NCBI GenBank assembly: GCA_002385675.1
Contig: DGDY01000011.1
Coordinates: 2,690-8,681, forward strand
From: Anaerolineales bacterium UBA3940
Lineage (GTDB): Bacteria; Chloroflexota; Anaerolineae; Aggregatilineales; UBA3940
Reading direction: 5' to 3'
Length of the DNA: 5,992 nt
Below are positions 1-5,992 of this stretch, in pieces. The translations under genes and the position numbers were made by a program. Below the pieces are notes generated by a model. It was not told where the DNA came from, made no database searches, and was given only the letters and a program-made list of their open reading frames with translations. Numbering within the stretch: position 1 is the stretch's first letter; every line of letters begins with the position of its first letter.

Positions 1-570
1 GCCTACCTCGCGCTGCACTGGCTCGCCGCCGTGCCCCTGCTCGACCGCTACCTGCTGCCGCTCGTGCCGCTGCTGGCGCTGCTCGTCGCCCGCGCGCTGA
101 CGCTTGCTGCTGCCCGCCTGCCGCGTCGCGAGCCTCGCGTGGTGGCGGCTGCGGGACTTGCCGTCGGGCTGCTACTCCTGCCCGGTGCGCTCGCCGCCGC
201 ACGGAGCGCCGTGCCTGTCGGTGGGGATCACGGCGCGTATGACGGCATTGACGCAGTGGCAGAAGCCGTCGCCGCACTGCCGATGGGCAGCGTCGTCTAC
301 ACCGACGCGCTCGGCTGGCCGCTGGCCTACTACCTGTTCGATGCCTATGTGTACCGCGCCCCGTTTGAGACGCCCGCCGACCTCGCGGACGATCTGCGGA
401 CCTTTGGCGCGGACGGAACCGAGCGCGTGCTGGTCATGCCGGGCTGGCGGGACCACAGGCCGGTACTGAGCGCCGTGCGCGCCGCCAGTTTCCACCCGGA
501 GATGATGCTCCGCACCACGAACCGGCATGGGGAGACGTCGTTTGTCGTCTACCGGCTGGTGCGGCAGTAG
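1..570 (+). CDS. C-terminal part of a GT-C type (ArnT/PMT-like) integral membrane glycosyltransferase-family protein, 5' end outside the window
   Basis: The reading frame is open from the first base, so the gene begins upstream; 189 residues are visible, ending at TAG 568-570. A GTG at 31 is in frame but has no ribosome site and lies inside a membrane segment, so it is not the true start. Residues about 13-34 and 47-68 are strongly hydrophobic and read as the last two membrane helices. The block D15-R16-Y17-L18-L19-P20 followed by 'LVPLLALL' resembles the 'DRYLLPLLP' helix of lipid-linked-sugar glycosyltransferases of the PMT/ArnT superfamily. A soluble tail of about 120 residues follows (GIDAVAEAV, then an alternating beta/alpha pattern), as is common after the membrane part in this group. 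The catalytic first loop would lie upstream, so neither donor nor acceptor can be named. Family assignment is an inference from the helix motif and topology; it could also be an uncharacterised polytopic membrane protein. Confidence 0.7.
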   Translation, partial: AYLALHWLAAVPLLDRYLLPLVPLLALLVARALTLAAARLPRREPRVVAAAGLAVGLLLLPGALAAARSAVPVGGDHGAYDGIDAVAEAVAALPMGSVVYTDALGWPLAYYLFDAYVYRAPFETPADLADDLRTFGADGTERVLVMPGWRDHRPVLSAVRAASFHPEMMLRTTNRHGETSFVVYRLVRQ

Positions 571-584
571 GCAAGCCCCTCGAT

Positions 585-613
585 TTGCCGGTCCCCGCCG
601 GGAGGGTTATCCT
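585..613 (+). promoter_or_regulatory. Candidate sigma-70-type promoter for the M20 dipeptidase gene
   Basis: TTGCCG (585-590) and TATCCT (608-613) each match four of six bases of the -35 and -10 consensus, with an ideal 17-bp spacer. Transcription would start near 620, giving a leader of roughly 34 nt before the ATG at 654. It lies in the only gap (571-653) between the two + strand genes. No terminator for the upstream gene is visible in this gap, so read-through is also possible. In GC-rich DNA a 4+4 match can occur by chance. Confidence 0.4.
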
Positions 614-643
614 ACAGGCGCTGAGCGAAACCCCTATCCGTGC

Positions 644-648
644 AGGAG
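644..648 (+). promoter_or_regulatory. Ribosome binding site that fixes the dipeptidase start
   Basis: AGGAG lies 5 nt before the ATG at 654. This supports that ATG over the in-frame TTG at 585, which would add 23 unconserved-looking residues, has no such site and overlaps the candidate -35 box. Confidence 0.75.
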
Positions 649-653
649 TAACC

Positions 654-2033
654 ATGTCAGAGCTTGAACGATCCCTCGACTATGCGCGTGACCACCAGCA
701 GCAACACCTCAACGAGCTTATCGAGTTTCTGCGCATCCCCAGTGTGAGCACGCTCCCAGAGCACAGAGCCGACGTGCAGCGCGCCGCCGAATGGCTGGCG
801 GAGAACATGCGCCGGGCCGGGCTGAGTGCGGTCGAAGTCTTCCCGACCGCGGGCCATCCGGTTGTGTACGGTGAGTGGATGGGCGCAGGTCCGGACGCGC
901 CGACCGTGCTCGTCTACGGGCACTACGACGTGCAGCCCGTCGACCCCATCGACCTGTGGGACAGCCCGCCGTTTGAGCCGGAGATCCGCGACGGTGAGCT
1001 GTACGCTCGTGGCGCAAGCGATGACAAGGGGCAGTTGTTCGTCCACGTCAAGGCCGCCGAGGCGATGCTGAACGCGACCGGCGGTTTGCCCGTCAATGTC
1101 AAGATGCTCTTCGAGGGCGAGGAGGAGATCGGCTCTCCGCACCTGGAGCCGTTCGTGCTGGAACACAAAGACCTGCTCGCCGCTGACTCCGCGCTCGTGT
1201 CCGACAGCCGTATTCTGGACTCCGACACGCCGTGCATCCTGTACGGGCTGCGCGGCCTGACGTACATGGAAGTGATCGCGCGCGGGCCGGCCCGCGACCT
1301 TCACTCCGGCACGTACGGGGGCTCGGTTCACAACCCGGCGCAGGTCATCGGCGAGATCATCGCCGCCCTGCATGACGAGAACGGCAGGGTTGCCATCCCC
1401 GGCTTTTACGACGACGTTCGCCCGCTGACCGACGAGGAGCGCGAGCAGCTTGCCCGCGTGCCCTACTCGCTGGAGCAGTGGCAGGAGGAGACAGGCCTCG
1501 ACAAGCCCTGGGGCGAGCCGGAATATACGCTGCTGGAGCGTGTGTCCGCCCGCCCGACATGCGATGTGAACGGCATCTACGGCGGCTTCCAGGGGCAGGG
1601 CGGCAAGACCATCATCCCCGCGATGGCCGGGGCGAAGATCAGCATGCGCCTCGTGCCTGACCAGGACCCCAACCGCATCGCCGAGCTGTTCGAGGACTAT
1701 GTTCGCTCGGTGGCAGGTGACCACGTCGAGCTTGAGGTCATCAATCACAACAACGGCTGGTGGGCCATTACTGATCTGGACTCTGCGGAGATCCAGGCTG
1801 CTGCTGCCGCCTACGAGGCGACGTGGGGCAAGCGGCCCGTCTTCACGCGGGAGGGCGGCTCCATCCCGATCGTCGCGACCTTCCAGCGCGAGTTGGGCAC
1901 GCCCGTCGTGCTGATGGGCTTCGGCCTGGACGACAACATCCACTCGCCGAATGAGCACTTCCGTATCAAGCACTTCTACCGGGGCATCGAGACGGTGATC
2001 CACTACTATCACCGGCTGGCCGCACGGAGCTAG
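654..2033 (+). CDS. M20-family dizinc metallopeptidase (dipeptidase, CNDP/carboxypeptidase G2-like), 459 aa
   Basis: Predicted cytosolic zinc dipeptidase or aminoacylase-like enzyme that hydrolyses small peptides or N-blocked amino acids; no signal peptide is visible. All hallmark residues of the family are present. The 'YGHYDVQP' block gives zinc ligand H90 and catalytic-site D92. 'RGASDDKG' gives the bridging D123. 'EGEEEIGS' gives the general base E157 and zinc ligand E158. D184 in 'LVSDSR' fits a further ligand, and H430 in 'NIHSPNE' is the last. The central 'DLHSGTYGGSVHNP' (H217) marks the lid/dimerisation domain, about residues 190-305, and contributes in trans to the substrate site in known relatives. 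The length matches the 450-470 residues usual for bacterial dipeptidases of this type. The start is chosen for AGGAG at 644-648. The gene has its own candidate promoter and a strong terminator just after it, so it is probably monocistronic. Exact substrate (dipeptide, acyl-amino acid or carnosine-like) cannot be told from sequence alone. Confidence 0.95.
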   Translation: MSELERSLDYARDHQQQHLNELIEFLRIPSVSTLPEHRADVQRAAEWLAENMRRAGLSAVEVFPTAGHPVVYGEWMGAGPDAPTVLVYGHYDVQPVDPIDLWDSPPFEPEIRDGELYARGASDDKGQLFVHVKAAEAMLNATGGLPVNVKMLFEGEEEIGSPHLEPFVLEHKDLLAADSALVSDSRILDSDTPCILYGLRGLTYMEVIARGPARDLHSGTYGGSVHNPAQVIGEIIAALHDENGRVAIPGFYDDVRPLTDEEREQLARVPYSLEQWQEETGLDKPWGEPEYTLLERVSARPTCDVNGIYGGFQGQGGKTIIPAMAGAKISMRLVPDQDPNRIAELFEDYVRSVAGDHVELEVINHNNGWWAITDLDSAEIQAAAAAYEATWGKRPVFTREGGSIPIVATFQRELGTPVVLMGFGLDDNIHSPNEHFRIKHFYRGIETVIHYYHRLAARS

Positions 2034-2037
2034 ACAT

Positions 2038-2085
2038 CACGCGGCAGGGATTAAGAATCAACTCCCTGCCGCGTGTTCATTTTTA
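2038..2085 (+). terminator. Rho-independent terminator of the dipeptidase gene
   Basis: A perfect 13-bp GC-rich stem pairs 2038-2050 (CACGCGGCAGGGA) with 2063-2075 (TCCCTGCCGCGTG) across a 12-nt loop. It is followed at once by the T-rich run TTCATTTTTA (2076-2085). It begins 4 bp after the TAG of the dipeptidase. There is no matching A-tract on the left side, so it should act on the + strand only. It separates the dipeptidase from the downstream HEAT gene. Confidence 0.92.
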
Positions 2086-2090
2086 TCCCC

Positions 2091-2107
2091 GACTATCACG
2101 CATAGTC
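2091..2107. repeat. Small palindrome in the leader of the HEAT-repeat gene (possible operator)
   Basis: GACTAT (2091-2096) and ATAGTC (2102-2107) are exact inverted copies separated by CACGC. It sits between the dipeptidase terminator and the HEAT start at 2128. The right arm overlaps CATAGT (2101-2106), a 4/6 match to a -10 box that would start transcription about 15 nt before the ATG, but no good -35 lies at the right distance. It could be a repressor site or a small RNA hairpin; it could equally be chance. Confidence 0.3.
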
Positions 2108-2114
2108 CTGAATT

Positions 2115-2120
2115 GAAAGG
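2115..2120 (+). promoter_or_regulatory. Ribosome binding site of the HEAT-repeat gene
   Basis: GAAAGG lies 7 nt before the ATG at 2128. The in-frame TTG at 2113 overlaps this site and is therefore unlikely to be the start. Confidence 0.6.
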
Positions 2121-2127
2121 CCGTATC

Positions 2128-2820
2128 ATGAAGGTCAGAGAGCTTGACGAGGTCATCCAGGCATTGACGGGTGAAGACCCCGATGCACGCAAAGCCGCGG
2201 CGGACGAGCTTGCGACGCTCGACGACGACCGCGCGCGTGAGGCACTGGTCGATGCTCTCAACCATCCGGCGACCGACGTGCAGATCAACGCGGCGGAGGC
2301 GCTGGGCAAGACCGGCTCAGCGGCGGTTGTTGCGCCGCTGGTAGCCGTCCTCGCAGATAGCGAGCGCGCCGCGCCGGTGCGACAGGCGACGGCCCGCGCG
2401 CTGGGCACGATCGCACATCCCCAGTCCGCACCGGCCCTTGTGAACGTGCTGCCCGACGGCAACACGAACGTGGTCCGCGCCGCTGTCCGCGCGCTCGGGG
2501 AGATCGGCGCGCGCCATGAGCACGCCGACCTTCGCGCTTACATCACCGGGAGCCTGCTGCCGCTGCTCGTCGGCGCGGAGCCAATCGTGGCACAGGTGGC
2601 GGCGGAGGCGCTGGGTCGGCTGCGCAGCGAGCGCGCCGTGCCCTCGCTGATTATGGCGCTCAACTGCGAGGAATGGCCGGTGCGGCAGGCCGCCGCGAAG
2701 GCGCTTGGCGAGATCGGCGCGCGCGTTGCTGGCCCACAGCTTACCGTCATCGCGGAGTCTGACCGCAGCAGTGCGGTGCGCTACGCCGCCCGGCGTGCGC
2801 TTGAGCGCCTCTCACGCTGA
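2128..2820 (+). CDS. HEAT-repeat protein (PBS-lyase-like EZ HEAT type), 230 aa
   Basis: The whole protein reads as about seven alpha-helical HEAT repeats of roughly 31 residues: near 8-38, 39-68, 69-101, 102-130, 141-171, 172-202 and 203-230. Each has the pattern of an 'AL..L' helix, a short turn, then 'VR.AAA.ALG.IG'. Examples are 'VVRAAVRALGEIGAR' (115-129) and 'PVRQAAAKALGEIGAR' (184-199). An extra stretch of about 10 residues (130-140) separates the fourth and fifth repeats. There is no signal peptide, membrane segment or catalytic domain, so it is presumably a cytosolic scaffold or adaptor. Repeats of this type occur in phycobilin lyases and in many regulatory scaffolds of non-photosynthetic bacteria, so no lyase role should be inferred. 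It is set off from the dipeptidase by a terminator and faces the permease gene convergently, so it is probably transcribed alone. The partner is unknown. Start chosen for GAAAGG at 2115-2120. Confidence 0.9.
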   Translation: MKVRELDEVIQALTGEDPDARKAAADELATLDDDRAREALVDALNHPATDVQINAAEALGKTGSAAVVAPLVAVLADSERAAPVRQATARALGTIAHPQSAPALVNVLPDGNTNVVRAAVRALGEIGARHEHADLRAYITGSLLPLLVGAEPIVAQVAAEALGRLRSERAVPSLIMALNCEEWPVRQAAAKALGEIGARVAGPQLTVIAESDRSSAVRYAARRALERLSR

Positions 2821-2832
2821 CGCAGACGTCAG
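2817..2832. repeat. Inverted repeat joining the two converging stop codons
   Basis: CTGACG (2817-2822) and CGTCAG (2827-2832) form a perfect 6-bp stem around CAGA. The TGA of the HEAT gene (2818-2820) lies in the left arm and the stop of the permease (2829-2831, read on the other strand) in the right arm. No T-tract follows on either strand, so it is at best a weak transcription barrier. Confidence 0.4.
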
Positions 2833-4613
2833 GCCCCGTACACGGGCCACAGCGTCAGCACCGCACCGATTGCAATCGCATACACGACGAGAGTCAGCAG
2901 CGAGCCGACCTTCACGAAGTCGAAGAACCTGTAGCGGCCCGGTCCGTACACCAGCAGGCAGGCGGGCTCCAGCGGCGTCACGAACGATGTGCTGGCGGCC
3001 AGCGCGATCATGATCGCAAAGCTGCGCGGGTTGAGGCCAAGCTGAAGCGCGGTCTGGACCGCGATCGGCAGTACTACCACGGCAGCAGACTGGTTGGACA
3101 TTGGCTGCGTGAGCACCACTGTCAGCATAAAGAACGCCGTCAGCAGCCAGAAGGGCGAGGTTGTGCCGAGTATATCGACCACCAGGCTGGCGATGAACTG
3201 GGCAGCGCCCGACGTTTCAATTGCTGTGCCCAGCCCCAGCATGCTGGCGATCAGAATGATGACGCGCCACTGCATACTCCGGTAGGCCTCTTCGGGCGTG
3301 ATGCAGCGCGTCACCAGCACCAGCACGGCTCCGAGCAGCATGGCTACCGACAGAGGCAGGATGTTCAGCGCGCCGACGATGATCGCGCCGCCAAAGATCG
3401 CCATGGCAAGTGCCGCGCGCCCGTTAGGCGTTGTCGGCTCGTCGACTGTGCCCACTACGCTGATCACGCCTTGCTGCTCCAGCGTATTGATATGCGACCG
3501 CTCGCCCTGCACGAGCAGGATATCGCCCATGTGCAGCCGTGCCTCGCTCAGGCGCTGTATCACCGTGCCGCCGTGCCGGGACAGCGCCAGCACCTGCAGC
3601 CCGTAGCGCTGGCGGAACAGCGACCCGCGCGGCGTGCGCCCGATGAGCGGCGAGCCGGGCAGCAGGATCACTTCATGCAGGCTGAGGCCGTTCTCCGCGT
3701 TCGCCTCGTTCTGTAAGGCGAGTTCCGGCACCAGCTCGATGCCCGGCACCTGCTTCATGCGCAGGATGTTCTCACGTGCTCCCTTGACAAGCAGTTCATC
3801 CCCGGCGCGCAGGCGGAGATTGGCGTCCGGCAGGTGGAAGCGCTGGCTGTCGCGCTCGACGCGCAGCACGGTGAGGTCATAATCGCGCCCCAGGGCGGTT
3901 TCGGCCAGCGTCTTGCCGACGAACGAGGAGCCCGGCAGGATGTGCAGCTCGCTCAGGTACAGCCGAGCGGTTAAGAGCGTATCGTCCTCCTCATCCTCCC
4001 GGCGGTCGGGGATGAGATGGCGGCCAACCAGAAACATATAGGCGATACCCACCAGGGCGATGGGGATGCCGACGGGCGTTAGCTCAAACATCGAGATCGG
4101 CTGCATCCCGTAGCGCTGCATAAGCCCGCTCACCACAATGTTGGTCGATGTGCCGATCAATGTGATCGAACTGGCGAGGATCGAGGCAAAGGCGAGCGGC
4201 ATGAGCAGCTTGCTTGGGCTTAGCTGGAGTTTGCGGCTCAACCCCAGCACGATGGGCAGGAACAGGGCGGTTGCCGCTGTGTTGCTCATCAAGCTGCTGA
4301 CCGCTACCGTCACGCCCATCACTGCCAGCAGCACGCGGTTTGGCTTCGTCCCGGCCAGCCGCACCAGGAACTGGCCCGTATACTCGGTGACACCCGTATG
4401 CTCCAGTGCCGCTGCCATGATCAGCAGCCCCAGCATCAGGATCACGACTTCGCTGCCGAACCCGGCGAACGCTTCTTCCGGCGTGAGCAGCCCGGTCAGG
4501 ACGAGGAAGACGACCAGGCCCAGCCCAGTCACCTCGACCGGGAACCACTCGACCGAGAACAGGAAAATCGTGGCAGCCATCGTGATCAGCAGCACAATGA
4601 TCTGGGGGTCCAT
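2829..4613 (-). CDS. SLC13/DASS-family anion permease with two central RCK_C (TrkA-C) domains, 594 aa
   Basis: Inner-membrane secondary transporter of the divalent anion:Na+ symporter family (substrates in the family include dicarboxylates and sulfate). Two membrane halves (about 1-200 and 398-594) flank a cytosolic insert with two RCK_C-type domains at about 212-290 and 306-388, both showing the 'LPGSxxxGKT/GRT ... L..GD.LLV.G' pattern. The halves show the family's internal repeat: 'TPEEA' at 44-48 and 439-443, then E-x-x-G 27 residues later in each (71-74, 466-469). The Na+/substrate motif SNT is at 110-112 and 'GTSTN' at 154-158. The second-half counterparts are altered: SNQ at 506-508, and 'TPLEPACLLVYGPG' (546-559) without the usual Gly and Asn. 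The closing 'GPGRYRFFDFVKVG' is typical of the family. The gene lies 28 bp after the YfhO-like gene, suggesting co-transcription. Substrate unassigned; the RCK_C domains may sense a small ligand. Confidence 0.93.
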   Translation of the reverse strand: MDPQIIVLLITMAATIFLFSVEWFPVEVTGLGLVVFLVLTGLLTPEEAFAGFGSEVVILMLGLLIMAAALEHTGVTEYTGQFLVRLAGTKPNRVLLAVMGVTVAVSSLMSNTAATALFLPIVLGLSRKLQLSPSKLLMPLAFASILASSITLIGTSTNIVVSGLMQRYGMQPISMFELTPVGIPIALVGIAYMFLVGRHLIPDRREDEEDDTLLTARLYLSELHILPGSSFVGKTLAETALGRDYDLTVLRVERDSQRFHLPDANLRLRAGDELLVKGARENILRMKQVPGIELVPELALQNEANAENGLSLHEVILLPGSPLIGRTPRGSLFRQRYGLQVLALSRHGGTVIQRLSEARLHMGDILLVQGERSHINTLEQQGVISVVGTVDEPTTPNGRAALAMAIFGGAIIVGALNILPLSVAMLLGAVLVLVTRCITPEEAYRSMQWRVIILIASMLGLGTAIETSGAAQFIASLVVDILGTTSPFWLLTAFFMLTVVLTQPMSNQSAAVVVLPIAVQTALQLGLNPRSFAIMIALAASTSFVTPLEPACLLVYGPGRYRFFDFVKVGSLLTLVVYAIAIGAVLTLWPVYGA

Positions 4614-4626
4614 TGACAGGCGTTGC

Positions 4627-4631
4627 CCTCC
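4627..4631 (-). promoter_or_regulatory. Shine-Dalgarno site before the permease, oddly far from its ATG
   Basis: On the - strand, GGAGG (inside GGGAGGG, 4632-4626) is the only good ribosome site in the 28-bp gap. It is 13 nt from the ATG at 4613 but 7 nt from an in-frame CTG at 4619-4617, two codons upstream. Either start changes the protein by only two residues. Confidence 0.5.
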
Positions 4632-4641
4632 CGAATGGAAC

Positions 4642-5992
4642 TTAGCCGTGTGTTCGCTGCCGGAGGCGGGTCAGAACCAGCGCGGCGGCTATACCGAGCG
4701 ATGTTGCTGCCGATACGGCTGCCCCTACGGCGAGTGGGCGGCTGTGATAAGTGAAAACAACCGTGTGGCGTCCCCGCGTCACCGGCACAGCGCGGAAAAG
4801 TCCGTTGGCTCGCAGAACGTCCGCCGACTCTCCGTCTACGGTGATCCGCCAGCCGGGGTACCACTGGTCTGTTAAAATAAGATAGGCTCTCTCTACTTCT
4901 ACGTCAACGGCCAACTCGATGCGTTCCGGCTCGTAGCGATGGATGGTGGCCCTCCCGGCGGCGCCGGGGCAGGCGGGCAGGCTCTCGCCGCCGACCACGA
5001 CCGTCTGTGCCGGGTTCTGTGCCAGCCGCTCGAATGCCTCGTCCACGCTGGCTGCCGCCGCCACGTCGCAGGTGACGTAGGCGCGGGGCAGCGCGCCCAC
5101 ATCCTCATAGATCTTCACGTCGCCGGAGTGCAGCAGCCGGACGGTTCCCTCCGAGGAGAGCGTCGCCGGGAGGAACGCCCCGCTGCGCGTGTCGATCAGG
5201 CTCACCCCGGCGGCGACGACCTCGCCCGGCGCTGTGCTGTCAAGGGCCAGTTCGACGCGCTCGACGAGCAGCGCCTCACCCCACTCGACCTGCACTACCA
5301 CCCGCCCGTCAGCCAGCGTCTCGCCTGGCGACCCGGCCACAAGCGGCGCAGTGACTCGCTCCCTACCGGGCGTAACCGCCACCACCTCACCGATGGGCGT
5401 GCCGGGCGGGCTGTCCGTGCCCCCGGATAGCACCACCCCCGCCGCCGTCGCTACGAATGGCTGCGCCGGGCGCGCGGTGACCACATCACCCGCGCCGAGG
5501 GTCTGCGGGAACGTCAGGTCGTAGTACACATCCTCAACCCAGGCGTCGGCTACCTTGTCGGTCAGGATGTAGCGGACGTTCGCCAGCCGCAGCCACTCAA
5601 GCGGCGGCACGCCCTCAAGGTACTCGCGCAGCCGCCCGTCCACGGCGACCTCGTCACCGAGGAACAGCGACGTGTAGCGGATGTAGTCGCGCGTGGGCAG
5701 TACGCCCCCATCGAAGCCGTCCATCGAGGGCAGGCCCCAGGCCATCGACAGGTTCGGCGCGACGATCTCCTTAAGCTTGGTGGCGATCGCGAGGTCGTAG
5801 GTAGCGTCCTCGCCGAGAAGCGGGCCGTACAGCGCGCGCAGTTCGCGCAGGTCGCCGGGGTCGAAGAAGATCTCGGAGAGCGACAGGAAGCGTGCGGGCG
5901 GCATTTCGCCGGCTGTCGCCGCCTGGAGCGTGCTGATCGAGGGGCGGGCGCTGCTCCAGGCCTGCGGGGCGCTCAGGTCGTTGTAGGGCAGG
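4642..5992 (-). CDS. C-terminal part of a YfhO-family membrane protein, 5' end outside the window
   Basis: Read leftwards, the frame is open from the right edge, giving 449 visible residues ending at TAA (4644-4642). The ATG at 5904 is internal, since the coding frame continues unbroken upstream of it with family-like sequence. YfhO-family proteins are large polytopic membrane proteins, usually with 10 or more helices; relatives act in glycosylating lipoteichoic acid or other envelope polymers, and many are uncharacterised. Visible blocks are 'RFLSLSEIFFDPGDL' (34-48), 'GLPSMDGFDGGVLP' (86-99), 'GDVKIYEDVGALPRAYV' (290-306), 'WYPGW' (377-381) in an extracytoplasmic beta-rich domain, and a last membrane helix at about 419-441 followed by the basic tail 'RLRQRTHG'. 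The multi-helix catalytic part lies outside the window. Residues about 180-285 look like a beta-sandwich-type insert, which is inference from alternating hydrophobicity only. It is the upstream partner of the permease gene, 28 bp apart. Confidence 0.82.
   Translation of the reverse strand, partial: LPYNDLSAPQAWSSARPSISTLQAATAGEMPPARFLSLSEIFFDPGDLRELRALYGPLLGEDATYDLAIATKLKEIVAPNLSMAWGLPSMDGFDGGVLPTRDYIRYTSLFLGDEVAVDGRLREYLEGVPPLEWLRLANVRYILTDKVADAWVEDVYYDLTFPQTLGAGDVVTARPAQPFVATAAGVVLSGGTDSPPGTPIGEVVAVTPGRERVTAPLVAGSPGETLADGRVVVQVEWGEALLVERVELALDSTAPGEVVAAGVSLIDTRSGAFLPATLSSEGTVRLLHSGDVKIYEDVGALPRAYVTCDVAAAASVDEAFERLAQNPAQTVVVGGESLPACPGAAGRATIHRYEPERIELAVDVEVERAYLILTDQWYPGWRITVDGESADVLRANGLFRAVPVTRGRHTVVFTYHSRPLAVGAAVSAATSLGIAAALVLTRLRQRTHG

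Noticed and set aside
570..589. Short inverted repeat GGCAA...TTGCC just after the first gene, considered as a terminator
   Set aside because: Only 5 bp of stem, a 10-nt loop and no T-tract.
585..653. N-terminal extension of the dipeptidase from the TTG at 585
   Set aside because: The ATG at 654 has a proper AGGAG; the extension lacks one, overlaps the candidate promoter and has no family-like sequence.
657..2012. Long open frame of about 451 codons on the - strand, antisense to the dipeptidase
   Set aside because: The + strand frame has a complete M20 active site. The antisense frame is open because GC-rich third positions avoid stop codons; its translation shows no recognisable domain and it has no upstream gene signals.
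2113..2127. TTG at 2113 as an earlier HEAT gene start
   Set aside because: It overlaps the GAAAGG ribosome site that serves the ATG at 2128.
4138..4875. A + strand open frame of about 245 codons over the permease start and the end of the YfhO-like gene
   Set aside because: It crosses two clearly supported - strand genes, and its translation is low-complexity Ser/Arg/Pro-rich sequence typical of a shadow frame.
5902..5904. ATG considered as the start of the YfhO-like gene
   Set aside because: The frame continues open to the window edge with 29 more residues including 'ARPSISTLQAA', which fits the family, and there is no ribosome site before the ATG. The gene is cut by the window, not short.
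1..5992. Mobile elements, CRISPR, toxin-antitoxin or defence genes, tRNA or other RNA genes
   Set aside because: No terminal inverted repeats, direct repeat arrays, transposase or nuclease motifs, or cloverleaf-like sequences were seen. Gaps between genes are all under 100 bp, and base composition looks even throughout.

Overview
The window is a gene-dense, GC-rich bacterial chromosomal segment holding five protein genes: two run off the window edges and three are complete. I see no RNA gene, mobile element, CRISPR array or prophage signal. The pairing of a GT-C-type membrane protein with a YfhO-family protein, whose visible part has the 'RFLSLSEIFFDPGD', 'MDGFDGG' and 'WYPGW' blocks, is what I associate with Chloroflexota (Anaerolineae-like) genomes. 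That placement comes from family memory and composition and is only moderately certain.

Layout, left to right. On the + strand are the C-terminal end of a polytopic ArnT/PMT-like membrane glycosyltransferase (1-570), then a short gap with a plausible sigma-70-type promoter (585-613). A complete M20-family metallodipeptidase follows (654-2033), ended by a textbook intrinsic terminator (2038-2085). Next, still on the + strand, is a 230-residue protein made almost wholly of HEAT repeats (2128-2820), preceded by a small palindrome (2091-2107). On the - strand, converging on the HEAT gene with only 8 bp between the stop codons, is a likely two-gene operon. It is read from the right edge leftwards: the C-terminal 449 residues of a YfhO-like membrane protein (5992-4642), then 28 bp, then a complete SLC13/DASS anion permease with two RCK_C domains in its middle (4613-2829).

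How the genes fit together. The two edge genes are both envelope/membrane-glycan type proteins. The dipeptidase looks like an independently transcribed housekeeping or peptide-scavenging enzyme. The HEAT protein is an orphan scaffold with no partner evident here. The permease follows the YfhO-like gene closely enough to be co-transcribed, though no functional link is obvious.

I find no convincing undescribed multi-gene system. The most interesting point is the permease: its first half keeps the canonical DASS SNT motif, but the matching motifs of the second half (SNQ, and a shortened loop lacking the usual Gly and Asn) are altered, which may signal a different substrate or coupling ion. Smaller points are an unusual start-codon choice for that permease, a hairpin made from the two converging stop codons, and a palindrome in front of the HEAT gene.
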